Assembly (NCBI GenBank): GCA_050330635.1
Contig: JBHJNQ010000046.1
Span: 1 to 64,000 of the forward strand
Source: CADEDH01 sp050330635
Lineage (GTDB): Bacteria > Actinomycetota > Acidimicrobiia > Acidimicrobiales > SZUA-35
DNA length: 64,000 nt
Direction: 5' to 3'
This document shows positions 17,431 to 25,859 of this stretch, in pieces. The position numbers were made by a program, and so were the translations under genes. Under the pieces are notes generated by a model. The model saw nothing but the letters and a program-made list of their open reading frames with translations. It was not told where the DNA came from and made no database searches. Every line of letters begins with the position of its first letter. The stretch's first letter is position 1.

Positions 17431-17578
17431 CGATCAGCCCCCCGTTCACGGCCCACCTGGCACCACTGCCCCCATCATCGCACGATCGGCTCGACGGACC
17501 CGAAAGCGCCCGGCCGCCGGTATCGGCCCGTGCCGCTCCGAGGGGCGGCCGGACGGTCGGACCTGCAAGGCTGGGGTG

Positions 17579-18010
17579 ATGAGCGATGACACCGCCGCCG
17601 ACGCCGATACCGCCACCGTCACAGAGCGCAATCGGCACGCCGTCACCGTCGCCTTCGAGCGATTCGTTGCCGGCGACGCCGCCCCCTTCTTCGCCCTCGT
17701 GGCCGACGACGTCCGCTGGGTCGTGATCGGCACCACCGACATCAGCGGCACCTACACCTCGAAACGGTCGTTCATCGCCGAGGCGACGTCCAAGCTGTTC
17801 GGCGCGTTCGCCGGACCCCTCGTCGGCTCGATCCGCAACGTGCTGGCCGACCGCGATCACGTCGTCGTCCAGTGGGACGGCCACGCCGACCTCACCGCCG
17901 GTGGCCGCTACGACCAGTCGTACTGCTGGGTTCTGCGCCTCGGCGACGGGCTCGTGGTAGAGGCCACCGCCTATCTCGACACCGAAGCGGTGACCGCCGC
18001 CCTGCCCTGA
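17579..18010 (+). CDS. SnoaL/NTF2-like protein
   Basis: A 143-residue protein with the SnoaL-like (NTF2) cone fold: an N-terminal helix pair (NRHAVTVAFERFVAGDAAPF), then FALVADDVRWVVIGTTDISG and a C-terminal GRYDQSYCWVLRLGDGLVVE sheet edge. Members are small polyketide-cyclase-like enzymes, epoxide hydrolases or binding proteins; function cannot be specified. A GTG at 17576 is an alternative start. It is divergent from the CoA transferase gene, with about 150 bp between the starts. Confidence 0.75.
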   Translation: MSDDTAADADTATVTERNRHAVTVAFERFVAGDAAPFFALVADDVRWVVIGTTDISGTYTSKRSFIAEATSKLFGAFAGPLVGSIRNVLADRDHVVVQWDGHADLTAGGRYDQSYCWVLRLGDGLVVEATAYLDTEAVTAALP

Positions 18011-18036
18011 GGCCGCCGGGCCGGGGGCTCAGCGGC

Positions 18037-19011
18037 TCACCGGTCGAACTCGAGCGGCTCGGCCGAGGCCGGGGCCTCGATGGCCTCGCCCCCGCCCAGT
18101 GACTCGAAGTCCACCACCAGGTCGGCCGAAATCGTGGCGCCGGCCTCGTCGGTCAGGTCGTCGGCGGTGAAGGTGACAACGTCGATGTTCCCGTCGGCGT
18201 CGAGCACGAGGTCGACGGCCACTCGCTGTGCGGCCACCTTGGGCGGCAGCTCCTCGCCGACCGCAGCGTCGACCCCGGCCATGGGGACGGTGGGGATGAG
18301 GGTCCGGAGCCGACCCACGGTGGTGGTGGCGGTGAAGTGCCCGGGCGCCACCTCCCGGGCGTTCTCGGCCGTGGTGGCGATCTCGATCAGCGCCTCCGAT
18401 ACCTGGGTCTTCACGTCCAGGGGCGACCCGACCATCGTCAGGACCGAGTCGATCTTCGGGTCGTCGATCCGATACCAGTCGTCGTCGGCCCGGGTGTAGA
18501 GCACCCCGTCGACCACCCGGGCCTCGTAGGCACCATCGGCGATGCCGGCAGGGCCCGAGGTCAGCGCCAGCGAGACGTCGTCGCCGTCGTACCGGCCGAT
18601 GAGATCGACCCGCTCGTCGACACCGTCCATCCCCAGATGCCCGCTGATCAGGACCGTCCCCGAGTTCGCCATCCCGGTCTGCTCGGCCGCCTGCACCATG
18701 GCCGCCGCCGCCGGGGGCGTCGACGTCGGCCACACCAGCGCCGCCCCGGCGGCGACCACGAGAGCGGCCGCCGCCGCAGTGACGGTGCGGACGGCCCAGC
18801 GACGTTCCCGACCGCGCCGCCGCTCCGAGGCCCGGAGTGCGTCGAGGGTGATGGGCGCAGCGTCTCGATCGGCCCCCGATACGGGCTGGTGCATGATGAT
18901 CTCCTGGAAGCGTCGGTTGGCACCGGGCGAGGTGCCCGGCTCGGTGTGTTCGAGCGGTACCGGGTTGGCCCGTCCCAGCAGTTCGATCGGATCGAGTTGG
19001 TGTCCGTTCAT
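18037..19011 (-). CDS. Membrane-anchored protein with LolA/LppX-like exported domain, partner of ECF sigma factor
   Basis: A 324-residue protein with a cytoplasmic N-terminus of about 80 residues containing RASERRRGRERRWAVR, one transmembrane helix (TVTAAAAALVVAAGAALVW, about 78-96), and an exported domain of about 220 residues. The exported part (SGTVLISGHLGMDGVDERVD, DGVLYTRADDDWYRI, VAVDLVLDADGNID) looks like the LppX/LprG-like or outer-membrane-carrier fold, a half-barrel that binds lipid. The start overlaps the stop of the sigma gene (ATGA), so the two are translationally coupled; this arrangement fits an anti-sigma or surface-sensing role. Confidence 0.65.
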   Translation of the reverse strand: MNGHQLDPIELLGRANPVPLEHTEPGTSPGANRRFQEIIMHQPVSGADRDAAPITLDALRASERRRGRERRWAVRTVTAAAAALVVAAGAALVWPTSTPPAAAAMVQAAEQTGMANSGTVLISGHLGMDGVDERVDLIGRYDGDDVSLALTSGPAGIADGAYEARVVDGVLYTRADDDWYRIDDPKIDSVLTMVGSPLDVKTQVSEALIEIATTAENAREVAPGHFTATTTVGRLRTLIPTVPMAGVDAAVGEELPPKVAAQRVAVDLVLDADGNIDVVTFTADDLTDEAGATISADLVVDFESLGGGEAIEAPASAEPLEFDR

Positions 19012-19610
19012 GGCGTCGGGTCCTGTTCGTCGCTCAGGTTGATGGCTCGTCGGGTGTGCTCGTGGGCGACGCCCTCGGCGTCGAGGGCGTCGCCCAAGCG
19101 GCGGCGGGCCCGGTGCAGGCGGATGGTGGCGGCGTTGACCGTGCAGTCGAGCACGGCCGCCACCTCCGCCATCGGCAGGCCCTCCCAGGCCACCAGACGC
19201 AGCAGCTCACGGTCGGGTTCGTCGAGACGCTGTAGCGCCGCCAGGACGGCATCGACGCTCTGCTCGTCGGCCCCGGCGGTGGCGACCACGGCGTGACCAT
19301 GGCCGGGGAGGATGGTCAGACGCTCCTCCAGCCGCCGCCGGCTCCGGTCGGCCCGGCTCTGGTTGGCCACCACGTTGCGGGCCACGCCGAACAACCATGG
19401 CCGGGTCCCGAGACCATCGGGTACCTCATCGAGCCGACGCCAGGCCACGAGGAACACCTCGCTTATCGCTTCGGCTGCGGCCTCCGGGGAAAGCCGGCGT
19501 CGGCAGTAGCCATCGATCGGTCCGTGGTTGGTCTCGTACAAACGGCGGAAACGCTCGACCCGGTCATCATCGTCGACGGGCGACGGTCGATCGCCCCACG
19601 ACGTCGTCAT
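19008..19610 (-). CDS. ECF-family RNA polymerase sigma factor
   Basis: A 200-residue sigma factor. Region 2 is FRRLYETNHGPIDGYCRRRL to GTRPWLFGVARNVVANQSRA; region 4 is LDEPDRELLRLVAWEGLPMA with the helix-turn-helix VAAVLDCTVNAATIRLHRAR. Start chosen at MTTSWGDRPS (19610). The Cys in DGYCRRRL is unusual. It overlaps the downstream membrane-anchored gene by 4 bp. Such sigma factors respond to envelope or extracellular cues released by their partner. Confidence 0.85.
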   Translation of the reverse strand: MTTSWGDRPSPVDDDDRVERFRRLYETNHGPIDGYCRRRLSPEAAAEAISEVFLVAWRRLDEVPDGLGTRPWLFGVARNVVANQSRADRSRRRLEERLTILPGHGHAVVATAGADEQSVDAVLAALQRLDEPDRELLRLVAWEGLPMAEVAAVLDCTVNAATIRLHRARRRLGDALDAEGVAHEHTRRAINLSDEQDPTP

Positions 19611-19764
19611 GGTCGATCCGTTGCTGGTCGTACCGGCCGGTCGCACATCATGTACCTGTCACCACGATGCCGAATCTTTCGCCCGGCACCATGTTCGTGA
19701 CATCGGGCCGTCCGCCCGACCCGTCGCAGGCCGGTCGACGGGCCCGATGGGAGACGACGATCGG

Positions 19765-20802
19765 TCAGCCCCCGGTGGGGTCGACCATGATCTTGACGGC
19801 CTTGACGCGACGGTTGGCCAGGTCGTCGATCATCGACGGCAACTCGTCGAGCGTGACCGTGCCGCTCACCATCCCGTCGGTCGAGATGCGCCCGGTGGCG
19901 ATCAGATCGGCGCAGATGGCCATCTCGTCGAGGGTGGAACGGATCGAGGTGTCGACCGATACCTCCTTCATCATCCACCGCATGGGCTGGATCGTCGCAG
20001 CCTCGCCGGTGACGCCCACCATGCACACCGACCCGCCCCGACGGACCATGTCGACCGACTGCTGCAACGTCGCCGGAATTCCGGCGCAGTCGTAGGCGAT
20101 GTCGGCCCGCAGGCCGCCGGTCAGCTCGTCGACCGCCGCCTCCAGCTCCTTGCCGGGGGCGACCGCCACGTCGGCTCCGAGGGCCAGGGCCGTCAGGCGG
20201 CGCTCCTCCGACGGTTCGACCGCCACCACCCGGCCGGCGCCGCCGATCCGGGCGCACTGAATGGCCATCAGTCCGATGGGTCCGCAGCCCACCACGCAGG
20301 CCACATCCCCGATCCGTAGCCTCGACCGTCGGACGGCGTGGAGGGCGACCGACGCCGGCTCGGCCAGCGCCATCTGCTCGTCGCTCGCCCCCTCGGGCAC
20401 GACGACGAGGCGCTCGGCGTTGAGGGTCATGTAGGGGGCGAAGCCGCCCGAGCTGGGGGCGTTGCGACCGCCGTACTGGCTCGCCGCCACCCGACAGAAG
20501 TGGGGGATGTCGGCCCGGCACTCCTGGCACGACCCGCAGCCTGGCGCCTGACCGCCGATGACCCGCATGCCCTCCGCCATCAGGTCGGGCGACACGGCAC
20601 CGTCGATGTCGACCACCGTGCCCACCCACTCGTGGCCGCAGATCCCGGGGGCGTACGACCAGCCATCCTGGTAGGCGTGCACGTCGCTGCCGCAGATACC
20701 ACAGCGGGCGATCTCGACGACGACCTGACCCGGGCCGGCGGCGGGATCGCCGACCTCGACCAGTTCGAACTGCTCCTTGCCCAACACCAACCCGGCGCGC
20801 AT
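19765..20802 (-). CDS. Zinc-dependent medium-chain alcohol dehydrogenase
   Basis: A 345-residue MDR-family dehydrogenase. The catalytic zinc site is CGICGSDVHAY and GHEWVG; the structural zinc site is CGSCQECRADIPHFC; the NAD(P)-binding motif is VVGCGPIGLMAIQCARIGG. This is the threonine dehydrogenase/sorbitol dehydrogenase-like branch. Start MRAGLVLGKEQFE at 20802 is preceded by GAAGGAGGCCGCC. Substrate is unknown, probably a secondary alcohol or polyol. It lies 134 bp downstream of the sigma-70 gene and is likely transcribed separately. Confidence 0.87.
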   Translation of the reverse strand: MRAGLVLGKEQFELVEVGDPAAGPGQVVVEIARCGICGSDVHAYQDGWSYAPGICGHEWVGTVVDIDGAVSPDLMAEGMRVIGGQAPGCGSCQECRADIPHFCRVAASQYGGRNAPSSGGFAPYMTLNAERLVVVPEGASDEQMALAEPASVALHAVRRSRLRIGDVACVVGCGPIGLMAIQCARIGGAGRVVAVEPSEERRLTALALGADVAVAPGKELEAAVDELTGGLRADIAYDCAGIPATLQQSVDMVRRGGSVCMVGVTGEAATIQPMRWMMKEVSVDTSIRSTLDEMAICADLIATGRISTDGMVSGTVTLDELPSMIDDLANRRVKAVKIMVDPTGG

Positions 20803-20936
20803 CGGCGGCCTCCTTCGCTCACCGGCGAGTCTGACAGCTCGCAGCGGTCGGGAGCGAGGCGGATGAACGAGCGCGGACGCCGCCGGCCCCCGGCGCGCGT
20901 TCTGGCCCCGGCCCACCGGGCCCAGGGTCGCTGGGC

Positions 20937-21872
20937 TCAGACGGCCAGCAGGTCTCGGGCGCCGGTGTCGGACGAGGGGTGCCGGAGCTTCGACATCGCC
21001 CGGGCCTCGATCTGGCGGATCCGCTCCCGGGTGAGGTTGAAGTACTCCCCCACCTCTTCGAGCGTGCGGGGCTCGCCCCGGTCGAGCCCGAAGCGCAGCT
21101 TCAGGATCTCCCGCTCCCGCTCGTCGAGCGGGGCCAGCAGCCGAGCGATCTCCTCCGGCAGCAGGGCGGTGGCTGCCACCTCGAACGGGGAGTCAGCCGA
21201 GCGGTCCTCGACGACATCGCCCAGCTCGGCGTCGCCGTCCTCGCGGAGCGGCTCCGACAGCGAGAGGGGCTCGGCGGCGAAGCGGAGCGCCTCGGTCACC
21301 TTGTCTTCGGGCATCTCGACCTCGAGCGCCAGCTCGGTGAGCGTGGCCGGCCGGCCGTACTTCAGCTCGAGCCGGGCCCGGGCTTTCTGCAGGCGAGCCA
21401 ACGTGTCGCCGGCGTGCACGGGCAGCCGGATCGTGCGACCGGTGTTGGCGATGCCCCTGGTGATGGCCTGCCGGATCCACCAGGTGGCGTAGGTGGAGAA
21501 CTTGAAACCCTTCCGCCAGTCGAACTTCTCTACGGCGTGCATCAAACCGAGATTGCCCTCCTGTATGAGGTCGAGGAGGGGCAGACCGGAAGCCTGGTAC
21601 TTCTTGGCGATGGAGACGACGAGACGGAGGTTGGACTGGACGAACGTGCGCTCGGCTTCCCGCCCCTTGCGGGCCACACGACGGAGCTCGCGCTTGCGTG
21701 CGGGTGAAACGTCGGCGTCGACTTCGAGTTCTTCGGCTGCTTCCTTGCCCTGCTCGATGGCTTGGGCCAGCCGGACCTCATCTTCCTTGGTGAGCAGCGG
21801 ATACTGACCTATATCGGTGAGGTACAGTCTGACGAGATCTTCCTCGTCTCGCTCGACGCGCTCCTTGGCCAA
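20937..21872 (-). CDS. RpoD-like sigma-70 family sigma factor
   Basis: A sigma-70 group 1/2 protein of about 311 residues with region 1.2 (DLVRLYLTDIGQYPLLTKED), region 2 (NLRLVVSIAKKYQASGLPLL, then GFKFSTYATWWIRQAI), region 3 and region 4 (TLEEVGEYFNLTRERIRQIE). It lacks the long region 1.1, so it is shorter than housekeeping SigA and resembles SigB of actinobacteria. The best start is TTG 21872 after GAGAGGTTGGATCC, which gives LAKERVERDEEDLV; an upstream extension to 22031 lacks similarity. It would direct RNA polymerase to -10/-35 promoters. Confidence 0.85.
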   Translation of the reverse strand: MAKERVERDEEDLVRLYLTDIGQYPLLTKEDEVRLAQAIEQGKEAAEELEVDADVSPARKRELRRVARKGREAERTFVQSNLRLVVSIAKKYQASGLPLLDLIQEGNLGLMHAVEKFDWRKGFKFSTYATWWIRQAITRGIANTGRTIRLPVHAGDTLARLQKARARLELKYGRPATLTELALEVEMPEDKVTEALRFAAEPLSLSEPLREDGDAELGDVVEDRSADSPFEVAATALLPEEIARLLAPLDEREREILKLRFGLDRGEPRTLEEVGEYFNLTRERIRQIEARAMSKLRHPSSDTGARDLLAV

Positions 21873-22070
21873 GGATCCAACCTCTCGTCTACCGACGGAG
21901 CCGGTGGCCCCATCGCGGCACCAAGCTGGGCTTCCTGCAAAGGGTAGCCAGGTCGCTGCCGTTCTGTGCTGTCGAAGTCTACATTGCAAGGTGAACGTTG
22001 CAGCGCCGATCACCTTTGACCAGCACCGCAACTACACCATGTTCTCGGCAGCGGTGGCAATCCGCTTGAG

Positions 22071-22439
22071 GTGACGGGGGAGCCGACGGTGTTCGACCAG
22101 CATCGCCAGGAGGCGGATGAGCGGGGCGCCGACCAGGGGGAACCGGTGATGGTGGTCCTCCAGTTCACCACCGACCGACCCGACGCCCTGTTCGAGGTCC
22201 TGTCACACTACGTGGTCGCCAGCCGCGGAGCGGAGGGGGCACGCAACATCGACCTGGTGGCGTCGGCCACGACCCCGGGGCGGGTTCTTGTGGTCGAGAA
22301 GTGGGATTCGGCCCGGGCCCAGCGGGCCCACTTCGACAGCGCCGAGATGGTCGAGATGGCCCGGGCCTGCGCCGACGTGCTCACGACCGCCCCCGACATC
22401 GATCTCTTCCACAACGTCTCCATGCACGACCTGGCCTGA
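22071..22439 (+). CDS. Antibiotic biosynthesis monooxygenase-like (dimeric alpha-beta barrel) protein
   Basis: A 122-residue protein. After about 26 hydrophilic residues comes a ferredoxin-like dimeric barrel segment: VMVVLQFTTDRPDALFEVLS, ARNIDLVASATTPGRVLVVE, and KWDSARAQRAHFDSAEMVEM. This is the pattern of the ABM (quinol monooxygenase-like) family. GTG 22071 is the long start; an inner ATG at 22149 begins exactly at the core domain. Possible roles are cofactor-free oxygenation or ligand binding. It points toward the aromatic cluster but ends convergent to two minus-strand genes. Confidence 0.7.
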   Translation: MTGEPTVFDQHRQEADERGADQGEPVMVVLQFTTDRPDALFEVLSHYVVASRGAEGARNIDLVASATTPGRVLVVEKWDSARAQRAHFDSAEMVEMARACADVLTTAPDIDLFHNVSMHDLA

Positions 22440-22507
22440 CGGAACGAGCCAACCAGCCACAGCGGAGGAGTTCGCCTGCGAACTCCGGCAGCCCGGCCCC
22501 CCCGGGA

Positions 22508-23068
22508 TCAGTTGTCGACGACCAGGTGGTCGATCGCCTCGTCGGACAGGGCCACGATCTGGGCCCAGGTCAGGCCGTCGGCCTCCCACAACCGGTCGAA
22601 GACCCGGTCGGCCAGGTCGCTGAACCCGTGGCGGTTGCGGAAGTTGTAGCGGAAGCGGGGCGTGTGGAGCCGCAGGCCCAGCCGGCCCACACGGCCGTAG
22701 AGGTTGACGTCCCACGCCATACGGTGGGCGTGCGACACGTCGGCGCCGAGGGCGGGTGCCCCGAAGGCGTCGGACCACCGGTCGGTCAGCTCGAGGAACA
22801 GACGGCTGAAGGCCACCTCGGCCTCGAGGTGCCCCAGCCGGCGGGGGTCGCGGAGGTTCTCCACCGCTCCGCTGTCGAGCTCGAACACCAACGGGTCGAG
22901 CGACACGATCCACAGCCGGGTGGTGGCCTGCATCTCGTCGATCCGGATCTCAACGTCGAGACCGTCGGCCAACGACGGGATGCGGCCGAGCGCCCGCTCG
23001 GCGCACTCCCTGAGCTCGCCGACGTCGTACTCGACCTTCGTGTACGTCTCGGGGACGACGGTGATCAT
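22508..23068 (-). CDS. Conserved protein of unknown function (186 aa)
   Basis: A soluble 186-residue protein that I do not recognise. Its middle has a possible helical core (EAEVAFSRLFLELTDRWSDA, SHAHRMAWDVNLYGRVGRLG) with several His, Trp and Asp residues, and an N-terminal beta-rich part (VEIRIDEMQATTRLWIVSLD). It follows the ferritin-like gene with one base between stop and start, so they form an operon transcribed away from the ring-oxidation genes. The pairing suggests a shared job, perhaps supporting or sensing the aromatic pathway. Confidence 0.6.
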   Translation of the reverse strand: MITVVPETYTKVEYDVGELRECAERALGRIPSLADGLDVEIRIDEMQATTRLWIVSLDPLVFELDSGAVENLRDPRRLGHLEAEVAFSRLFLELTDRWSDAFGAPALGADVSHAHRMAWDVNLYGRVGRLGLRLHTPRFRYNFRNRHGFSDLADRVFDRLWEADGLTWAQIVALSDEAIDHLVVDN

Positions 23069-23069
23069 C

Positions 23070-23738
23070 TCACCCCACCTGCGATCCGGCCTCGTCGCCT
23101 GCCGGTTCGAACGACCCGATCGACCCCGGCCCCACCACCCCTCCGGCCGCCACCATCAGCTTGGTCAGCTCCGCCTGGCGGGCGGCGGCCCGGTCGACCT
23201 CGTCGTCGGTCTCGATCAACGACTGGAGGATCATCTCCCCCTCCCGCCACTCCTCCATGTCGTCGAGGAGGCAGAAGTTGAGCGACCGGATCGTGGGGGC
23301 GTCGGTGATCTGGCTCGTGTTGTTCAGGTGGTACGTGTAGGCGGCGATGAGATGAGGCAGCAGCACCCGGTACAGGCCGACCAGTTTCTCGATCGTTTCA
23401 CCGGGGGTCTCCGGGGCTCCGAGCGCCTCGACGAACGCCTCCATCTCCCGGTTCGGGGCGACGGTCAACCGCTCGGGGTTCATCTCCCGCAGCTCGGGGA
23501 GCCGCTTGTGCCACAGCTCCGAGTGGAAGGCGTGGTGATAGCAGTGGGTTCCGAGCCGGAGCTTGATGTCGAGCTCGGGCACCGTGGCCACCCACCCTCC
23601 CATCAGCTCGAAGATCCGCATCTCGATCCACTTGTAGTGACCCACCCGCGTCGCCGTCTCCTCCACGGTGAACGAACCGGGCAGCTCACGCCGATCCCAC
23701 GGCGCAAACGCGGCCCTCGGTTTCTGCGGATCGGCCAT
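23070..23738 (-). CDS. Helical-bundle (ferritin-like) protein of unknown function
   Basis: A 222-residue, mostly helical protein. Candidate metal residues occur in GTHCYHHAFHSELWHKRLPE (about residues 82-101) and in FCLLDDMEEWREGEMILQSL (near 160), the second resembling an EExxH-less ferritin helix. It may be an iron- or substrate-binding four-helix bundle. Start ATG 23738; it heads a two-gene operon with the 186-residue protein. It lies divergent from the extradiol dioxygenase-like gene with 239 bp between, so a shared control region is plausible. Confidence 0.6.
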   Translation of the reverse strand: MADPQKPRAAFAPWDRRELPGSFTVEETATRVGHYKWIEMRIFELMGGWVATVPELDIKLRLGTHCYHHAFHSELWHKRLPELREMNPERLTVAPNREMEAFVEALGAPETPGETIEKLVGLYRVLLPHLIAAYTYHLNNTSQITDAPTIRSLNFCLLDDMEEWREGEMILQSLIETDDEVDRAAARQAELTKLMVAAGGVVGPGSIGSFEPAGDEAGSQVG

Positions 23739-23977
23739 CGCCGCCCCCTTGCGTCTGGCCCCGGGGCGTACCGATCGGCGCCGCCCCCGAGCGGTCACAT
23801 CGATCCGGGACCATAGTGCAACGGGAGGTCTCCCACGAGTCGGCGGCCGGGTTGGAGGAGACGGCGACCGACCGGACGAAGTAGGGTCCGGGGCACGGCT
23901 CGGCGACTCGGGGCCCGTACCGACCACCACCGCCCACCACCGCCGGCCGCTGCGCACGAGACGAGGGAGCCGAGGCC

Positions 23978-25030
23978 GTGGCCGAACTGCTTTTGGCGGG
24001 GGTGACCCACTACCCGCCGCTGGCCGGAATCGACGACGAGATGGCCGGGATCCACCGCCGTATGCTGGCCGATCCCGACGTGCCGGAGCACGAGAAGAAC
24101 CCGGCGAACTGGCCCGCGGCCCAACGGGCCGAGTGGGGCGACGACGAGGCCCGGTCCGCCGCCGCCGATCACCGCCGGCTCCTGCGCGCGGGGTTCGCCA
24201 CCGTGCGGGCCGAGATCGAGCGGTTCGATCCCGACGCCATCCTCATCTGGGGCGACGACCAGTACGAGAACTTCACCGAGGACCTCATCCCCCCGTATGC
24301 CCTCCTGGCCTACGACGACCTGGTGGCCCGGCCCTGGATCAAGCGTCTCGCGCCCAACGCCTGGGGCGAGCCGGCCGACGCCGAGTTCGAGGTCAGGGGC
24401 CACCCCGAGCTGGCCCGGTGGCTTGCCGGAAACCTCCTCGACAACGGGATCGACGTCTCCTACGCCTACCGGCCCCGGAACCACCCCGACCTGGCCCACG
24501 CCTTCCTCAACGCCATCCTGTTCCTCGACTACGACCGTGAGGGGTTCCCGTGGCCGGTGGTGGCCATGCCGGTCAACTGCTACGGACGCCGGGTCATCTC
24601 GGCCCGGGGCACCTGGAAGCCGCTGGGTGAGGAGCTCGTGCTCGACCCCCCGTCGCCGTCACCGAGCCGGCTGATGGACGTCGGCGGAGCGGTGGCCCGG
24701 GCCCTGCAGGCCAGCCCGTGGCGGGTCGTGCTGCTGGCCTCCTCATCGTGGTCGCACGCCTTCCTCGTCGACCACAACTACCGCCTCCGGCCCGACATCC
24801 CCGCCGATCGTCGTCTCTACGACGCCCTGGTGGCCGGCGAGTTCGGGACGTGGGCGGAAACCCCCCTGTCGTCGGTCGAGCACGCCGGCCAGCAGGAGGT
24901 CCTCAACTGGTGGTGCCTGGCGGGGGCGGCCCGCCAGCTCGACCTCGGGGGCCCCGCCTGGTCGACGTTCATCGAGACCCAGTGCTTCAACTCCAACAAG
25001 GTGTTCGCCACCTGGGAACCCGTCGGATGA
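23978..25030 (+). CDS. LigB-type (class III) extradiol ring-cleavage dioxygenase-like protein
   Basis: A 350-residue protein with the LigB fold pattern: VTHYPP near the N-terminus (first metal His), ILIWGDDQYENF (about 91, where ring-cleavage enzymes usually have His), VVAMPVNCYG, and LASSSWSHAFLVDHN (about 253-267, active-site His). The C-terminus NWWCLAGAARQLD is conserved in the subgroup. The Asp in place of the second iron ligand means catalytic iron binding needs testing. GTG 23978 starts the ring-oxidation operon; the stop overlaps the SDR start (ATGA). In context it would cleave the catechol made by the SDR. Confidence 0.7.
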   Translation: MAELLLAGVTHYPPLAGIDDEMAGIHRRMLADPDVPEHEKNPANWPAAQRAEWGDDEARSAAADHRRLLRAGFATVRAEIERFDPDAILIWGDDQYENFTEDLIPPYALLAYDDLVARPWIKRLAPNAWGEPADAEFEVRGHPELARWLAGNLLDNGIDVSYAYRPRNHPDLAHAFLNAILFLDYDREGFPWPVVAMPVNCYGRRVISARGTWKPLGEELVLDPPSPSPSRLMDVGGAVARALQASPWRVVLLASSSWSHAFLVDHNYRLRPDIPADRRLYDALVAGEFGTWAETPLSSVEHAGQQEVLNWWCLAGAARQLDLGGPAWSTFIETQCFNSNKVFATWEPVG

Positions 25031-25848
25031 CGGCCGACGGCACCGGCCGCCTGGCCGGCAAGGTCGCCCTCGTCACCGGCACCAGCCCCAACATCGGCGG
25101 GGTGGCCGCCTCCGGGTTCGCCGCCGAGGGGGCCCGGGTGGCGTGCAACGACCTCGACCCGGCGGTCGCCGCCGACCGGGCCGAGCGGATCACCGCCGGC
25201 GGTGGGGAGGCCATGGCCGTGCCGTGCGACGTGACCGACGAGGCCGCCGTCGACGCCATGGTGGCGGCCGTGGTCGAGCGGTGGGGCGGCGTCGACATCG
25301 TGCTCAACAACGCCGTGCAGTTCAACGCCCGGGGCCTGCTCGACATGCCCGTAGATCAGTACCGCCGCCAGCTCGACATCATCTGCGGCGGCGCCTTCCT
25401 CGTGACCAGGGCTGCGGCCCGGGCCATGATCGAGCGGGGCCGGGGGGGCTCGATCATCAACGTGTTGTCGACGGCGGCGTGGCAGGGTCAGGCCGGCAAC
25501 GTCGGGTACTGCACCGGCAAGTCGGGCCTTATCAACTTCACCCGGTCGGTGGCGATGGAGCTCGCCCCTCACGGGATCCGGGTCAACGGGTTCACCCCCA
25601 CCGCCACCCGGCCCGACGATCCCGACCTGCGGGAGCGGTTCGACGGTCGGGCGGTGACGGCCGCCGAGGCCGGCATGGACTTCTGGAACCAGGTTCCCCT
25701 CCGCCTGCCGGCCCCGTCGGACTACGTGGCCCCCCTCGTGTTCCTGGCCTCCGACGACTCGGCCCTCATGACCGGGGGCTCGATCACCGTCGACGGGGGC
25801 GCCCTGTCGAAGTACTGGCCCCAACGCCCGGCCCGCCACGCGGGCTGA
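25027..25848 (+). CDS. Short-chain dehydrogenase (candidate cis-dihydrodiol dehydrogenase)
   Basis: A 273-residue SDR. Motifs are VALVTGTSPNIGG (cofactor; note N-I-G in place of G-x-G), NNAVQ (the usual NNAG), Ser in INVLSTAA, and YCTGK for the Tyr/Lys pair, with the late TGGSITVDGG. Fusion to the gene upstream by a 4-bp ATGA overlap, and the Rieske oxygenase 12 bp downstream, suggest it oxidises the cis-dihydrodiol formed by that oxygenase to a catechol. Alternative: a general alcohol dehydrogenase in the same pathway. Confidence 0.85.
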   Translation: MTADGTGRLAGKVALVTGTSPNIGGVAASGFAAEGARVACNDLDPAVAADRAERITAGGGEAMAVPCDVTDEAAVDAMVAAVVERWGGVDIVLNNAVQFNARGLLDMPVDQYRRQLDIICGGAFLVTRAAARAMIERGRGGSIINVLSTAAWQGQAGNVGYCTGKSGLINFTRSVAMELAPHGIRVNGFTPTATRPDDPDLRERFDGRAVTAAEAGMDFWNQVPLRLPAPSDYVAPLVFLASDDSALMTGGSITVDGGALSKYWPQRPARHAG

Positions 25849-25859
25849 GAGGAGGACCC

